From positions 1 through 64,000 of the forward strand of contig CANMWA010000005.1 in the NCBI GenBank assembly GCA_947501475.1: 64,000 bases of DNA, given 5' to 3'. Below, piece after piece: positions 60,538 through 64,000 of the stretch. The number at the start of each line of letters is the position of its first letter. The stretch's first letter is position 1. A model generated the notes under the pieces. The model saw nothing but the letters and a program-made list of their open reading frames with translations. It was not told the origin of the DNA and searched no databases. The position numbers and the translations under genes were made by a program. Source of the stretch: an uncultured Aquimarina sp. Lineage in GTDB: Bacteria; Bacteroidota; Bacteroidia; Flavobacteriales; Flavobacteriaceae.

Positions 60538-61041
60538 GTGAAAAAAGCAATTTCCTTTTTAGAAAAGATAAATGAAAAGATTGGAAATCTGGTAAGTTGG
60601 GTAGCCGTATTAATGGTGATCGTAATCAGTCTAGATGTAATCATTCGTTATTTATTTCAGTTTACATTTATTTGGATTGTAGAAATAGAAATCTATTTAT
60701 TCGGTATAATGTTTCTATTAGCCGCAGGTTACACTTTTAAATATGGTAAACATGTGCGAGTAGATGTATTCTATGCAAAGCTTTCTGAAAAAGGCAGAGC
60801 GTGGATAGATCTCATAGGTGGTTTGTTTTTTCTCTTACCCTGGAGTTATATTGTTATTTCTGCATCGTGGCGATATGCATATTCATCTTTTTTAATGGGG
60901 GAGAGCTCTCCTCAACCTGGAGGGTTACCAGCATTATATATTCTTAAATTTTGTATAACACTAGGTTTTGCTTTCCTTCTTTTGCAAGGATTAGCCAGTA
61001 TTCTTAAGTCAATTCAGATCATTTTTAATAAAGAGAAGTAA
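60538..61041 (+). CDS. TRAP transporter small permease (DctQ-like)
   Basis: Four TM segments; RYLFQFTFIWIVEIEIYLFGIMFLLAAGYTFKYGKHVRVDVFY. Confidence 0.92.
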   Translation: MKKAISFLEKINEKIGNLVSWVAVLMVIVISLDVIIRYLFQFTFIWIVEIEIYLFGIMFLLAAGYTFKYGKHVRVDVFYAKLSEKGRAWIDLIGGLFFLLPWSYIVISASWRYAYSSFLMGESSPQPGGLPALYILKFCITLGFAFLLLQGLASILKSIQIIFNKEK

Positions 61042-62388
61042 ATGGAGGTTTTAGCAATAGTATTGTTTGCAGTAATTTTTATTCTAATCCTAAAAGGATA
61101 TCCAGTAGCGTTTACTTTAGGCGGACTTTCTGTTTTGTTTGCTTTTGGGATATCAATTTTTGCTCCCGAGTATTTCTCGATGTCTACATTTAATATACTG
61201 CCATCTAGAATTATGGGGGTAGTAAATAATTATGTTTTAATGGCTGTTCCTCTATTTATTTTTATGGGAATTATGTTAGAGAAATCAGGTTTAGCACAAA
61301 GTTTATTAGAAACTATGGCTATGATGTTTGGTACAGTTCGTGGCGGGCTTGCAATATCAGTTGTGATAGTAGGCGCTTTGTTGGCTGCTTCTACTGGGAT
61401 TGTTGGCGCTACTGTTGTTACCATGGGGCTGATTAGTTTGCCAACAATGCTGAAAAGAGGATACAAAACTGAATTGGCAACAGGTGTAATTGCTTCTTCT
61501 GGGACATTAGGGCAAATCATACCTCCATCTATTGTTCTGGTGCTATTAGCAGATACTATAAACAGTTCATCAAGAGGTGGAGCTTCTGTCGATGTGGGCT
61601 CTTTGTTTTCTGCGGCAATGCTTCCAGGGCTATTATTGGTAGCTTTATATATTATTTATATTTTGATACGTTCTTTTATAAATAAAAAGGAAGCTCCAGC
61701 AATTCCTGCCGCTGAAATAAAAGAATTTAGAGGCGATAATTTTATATCAAAGATTATCAAAGTTTTGATTTTACCAATTTTATTAATTGTAATCGTATTG
61801 GGCTCAATTTTTACAGGAGTAGCTTCACCAACAGAGGCATCTGCTATTGGCGCTTTAGGAGCAACTATACTTACAATCATACAAGGTAAATTTAATCTTA
61901 AGATACTAAAAGACGTAGCTAGAGAGACAACTAAGCTTACTACAATGGTCTTTTTTATACTATTAGGGGCCACTACATTTACACTAGTGTTTAGGACATT
62001 GGGAGGTGATGACTACCTGCAAGAGTTAATTTTGTCATCAAATTTATCTCCTATTATGTTTTTATTGCTAGTAATGATAGTGATTTTTATAGCAGGGTTC
62101 TTTATCGATTTTATTGAAATCGTTTTTATCATTGTACCAGTAGTGACACCTATTTTTAATGCACTAGATATGAACATGCTTTGGGTAGGAATACTGATTG
62201 CTTTAAATCTCCAAACATCATTTCTAACTCCGCCTTTTGGGTTTGCATTATTTTATCTCAAAGGAGTGGCACCCCTTCAAGTTAAAACAAGTCAAATTTA
62301 TAGAGGAATTGTACCCTTCATTATCATTCAATTATGTATAGTAGGATTAGTGGTATTCTTTCCTGAAATTATCTTTCTTTCAAAATAA
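61042..62388 (+). CDS. TRAP transporter large permease (DctM-like)
   Basis: AVPLFIFMGIMLEKSGLAQSLLETMAMMFGTVRGGLAISVVIVGALLAASTGIVGATVVTMGLISLPTMLKRGY. Confidence 0.95.
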   Translation: MEVLAIVLFAVIFILILKGYPVAFTLGGLSVLFAFGISIFAPEYFSMSTFNILPSRIMGVVNNYVLMAVPLFIFMGIMLEKSGLAQSLLETMAMMFGTVRGGLAISVVIVGALLAASTGIVGATVVTMGLISLPTMLKRGYKTELATGVIASSGTLGQIIPPSIVLVLLADTINSSSRGGASVDVGSLFSAAMLPGLLLVALYIIYILIRSFINKKEAPAIPAAEIKEFRGDNFISKIIKVLILPILLIVIVLGSIFTGVASPTEASAIGALGATILTIIQGKFNLKILKDVARETTKLTTMVFFILLGATTFTLVFRTLGGDDYLQELILSSNLSPIMFLLLVMIVIFIAGFFIDFIEIVFIIVPVVTPIFNALDMNMLWVGILIALNLQTSFLTPPFGFALFYLKGVAPLQVKTSQIYRGIVPFIIIQLCIVGLVVFFPEIIFLSK

Positions 62389-62407
62389 AACTTTAAAAAA
62401 CTAAAAA

Positions 62408-63520
62408 ATGAAAATAATTCATAGTATTACAAAAATGGTAGTAGCCTTAATGGTATTGCTACTAGTAGGTTGTGGTGGAGAAAACACCTCTGGCGATACA
62501 TCGGTTACTGGAGCAGTGAAACCTGCCAAAAAGTACAATTGGAAAATGACAACAACCTGGCCACCAAATTTCCCTGTGCTTGGTGAAGCTGCCAATAAAT
62601 ATGCAGAATGGGTTGAAGAATTGTCTAATGGGGAAATTAAAATCAAAGTCTATGGAGGAGGCGAGTTGGTGCCGCCTTTAGAGGCATTTGATGCGGTTTC
62701 TAACGGAACAATAGAAATGGGATCGGGGGCATCTTATTATTGGGCAGGAAAAACCCCAGCGGCTCAATTCTTTTGCGCGGTTCCTTTTGGAATGAATAGT
62801 CAACAAATCACATCTTGGTTAGAAACCGGAGGCGGATACGAGTTATGGAAAAAAACATATGCTAAGTTTAATCTTGTACCCTTTATGGGAGGTAATACAG
62901 GAGTACAAATGGGAGGTTGGTTTAATAGAGAAATTAACTCTGTTGATGATTTTAAAGGATTAAAAATGAGACTACCAGGAATTGGCGGGAAAGTCTTAGA
63001 AAAAGCTGGTGGAGCAGCGGTTCTGGTTGCTGGTGGTGAAATTTATACGAGTTTAGAAAGAGGCGTTATTGATGCTACAGAATGGATTGGCCCATATCAT
63101 GATTATAAAATGGGATTTCATAAAATTGCAAAATATTACTACACTCCAGGATGGCATGAACCAGGATCTCAAATGGAATTTTTCATAAATAAAAAAACTC
63201 ACGATAAATTACCTCCTCACTTGCAGGCTATATTAGAAGCAGCTTCTAAGCGAGTACAGGTTTGGATGCTTGCCGAGTTTGATCGGCAGAATGGTATTTT
63301 CTTAGATAAGTTGGTAAATGAAGAAGGTGTTCAAATTAGAGAATTTTCTAAAGAAACATTAGATGTGTTAAGGACATATACAGATGAAGCGATACAAGAA
63401 ATGATTGGTGATGACCCTTTGTCAAAAGAGGTATATGAAAGTTACTCTAACTTTCAAAATAGAGTTTCTAAATGGTCAGAGGTAACCGAAAAAGCGTATT
63501 ATAATAAAATACAGAAGTAA
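62408..63520 (+). CDS. TRAP transporter substrate-binding protein (DctP; TakP-like), predicted lipoprotein
   Basis: Lipobox LVGC; TTWPPNFPVLGEAANKYAEWVEELSNGEIKIKVYGGGELVPPLEAFDAVSNGTIEMG; PGWHEPGSQMEFFIN. Confidence 0.93.
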   Translation: MKIIHSITKMVVALMVLLLVGCGGENTSGDTSVTGAVKPAKKYNWKMTTTWPPNFPVLGEAANKYAEWVEELSNGEIKIKVYGGGELVPPLEAFDAVSNGTIEMGSGASYYWAGKTPAAQFFCAVPFGMNSQQITSWLETGGGYELWKKTYAKFNLVPFMGGNTGVQMGGWFNREINSVDDFKGLKMRLPGIGGKVLEKAGGAAVLVAGGEIYTSLERGVIDATEWIGPYHDYKMGFHKIAKYYYTPGWHEPGSQMEFFINKKTHDKLPPHLQAILEAASKRVQVWMLAEFDRQNGIFLDKLVNEEGVQIREFSKETLDVLRTYTDEAIQEMIGDDPLSKEVYESYSNFQNRVSKWSEVTEKAYYNKIQK

Positions 63521-63526
63521 TTAAGA

Positions 63527-63556
63527 AAGCCGTTTTAGGCAATCCCTAAAACGGCT
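63527..63556 (+). terminator. Intrinsic terminator at the end of the TRAP operon
   Basis: AAGCCGTTTTAGG...CCTAAAACGGCTT. Confidence 0.8.
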
Positions 63557-63587
63557 TATATGTATGTATGGTGTATGATCAATATAA

Positions 63588-64000
63588 TTATAGATCAATT
63601 GTAGTTTCATTACCATCACTATCTGTTAATGTAGCTTTATCATCACATTCACCATTACCATAATCCAAAGTGCTTTTTTTGCTGTTTGAGTTATTAACAA
63701 CAACTCCGCTTACAATATAAGTACAACTATTATTAATTCGTAGAGGTGTTGTAATTTCGGTTGAGTATTGATCGTTATTACTAAATTTAGCAGTGCTGGT
63801 TCCCGAGGTCTGAGAATAAAATTCAAAATCTACTGGACCACCAGTATCATTTCCAAATACAAATTCGAAAGTTAGATTTGTTTCGGTAACAGCACTAATA
63901 GTATCACTCCATGTAAATGTATAGTTAGAAGTTGTAACAAAACTAAAATTTGGATTAGTCTCATTTGTAGAGAACCTAGAAATTGCATTACCATTAACAA
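63588..64000 (-). CDS. C-terminal part of a hypothetical (secreted/lipoprotein-like) protein, truncated by window edge
   Basis: Minus-strand frame is open from 64000 down to a TAA at 63588-63590; ends ...YGNGECDDKATLTDSDGNETTIDL*; missing from the ORF track because its start lies outside the window. Confidence 0.75.
   Translation of the reverse strand, partial: VNGNAISRFSTNETNPNFSFVTTSNYTFTWSDTISAVTETNLTFEFVFGNDTGGPVDFEFYSQTSGTSTAKFSNNDQYSTEITTPLRINNSCTYIVSGVVVNNSNSKKSTLDYGNGECDDKATLTDSDGNETTIDL

Overview
A 64 kb chromosomal window from a Bacteroidota/Flavobacteriia-type genome, AT-rich, with type IX secretion proteins, SprF/PorP and Bacteroidota-type TAnnTTTG promoter elements. Most of it is ordinary housekeeping sequence: lgt, yidD, cysS, folE, proS, two tandem tRNA-Glu(TTC), rpsT, lpxK, gap, lipA, murB, valS, psd, cdsA, ftsH, rsfS, birA, pyrE, coaD, ddl, an RluA-family synthase, a cold shock gene and yaaA. 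No prophage, IS element or CRISPR array was seen. The strongest candidate for an undescribed system is a tightly coupled three-gene cassette at 45638-47971. It encodes an Lgt-like membrane protein that appears to lack the catalytic His, a multi-cysteine radical SAM protein resembling the MJ0619/tetraether-synthase-like COG1964 family, and a small membrane protein; I infer a role in lipid or lipoprotein modification. Other points worth a second look are: a 5 x 21-bp alternating ABABA intergenic tandem repeat (49561-49665); a symporter-fused histidine kinase with a coupled small membrane protein and response regulator; an ArsR-like regulator, outer-membrane porin-like protein and TRAP transporter locus with inverted-repeat candidate operators; a GW/SR-rich low-complexity lipoprotein; a perfect 11-bp inverted repeat at the proS promoter; a possible pyrE/NUDIX promoter-in-start-codon arrangement; and a zinc-ribbon-family protein with no cysteines. 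All assignments come from reading the sequence and from family knowledge; no database search was run.
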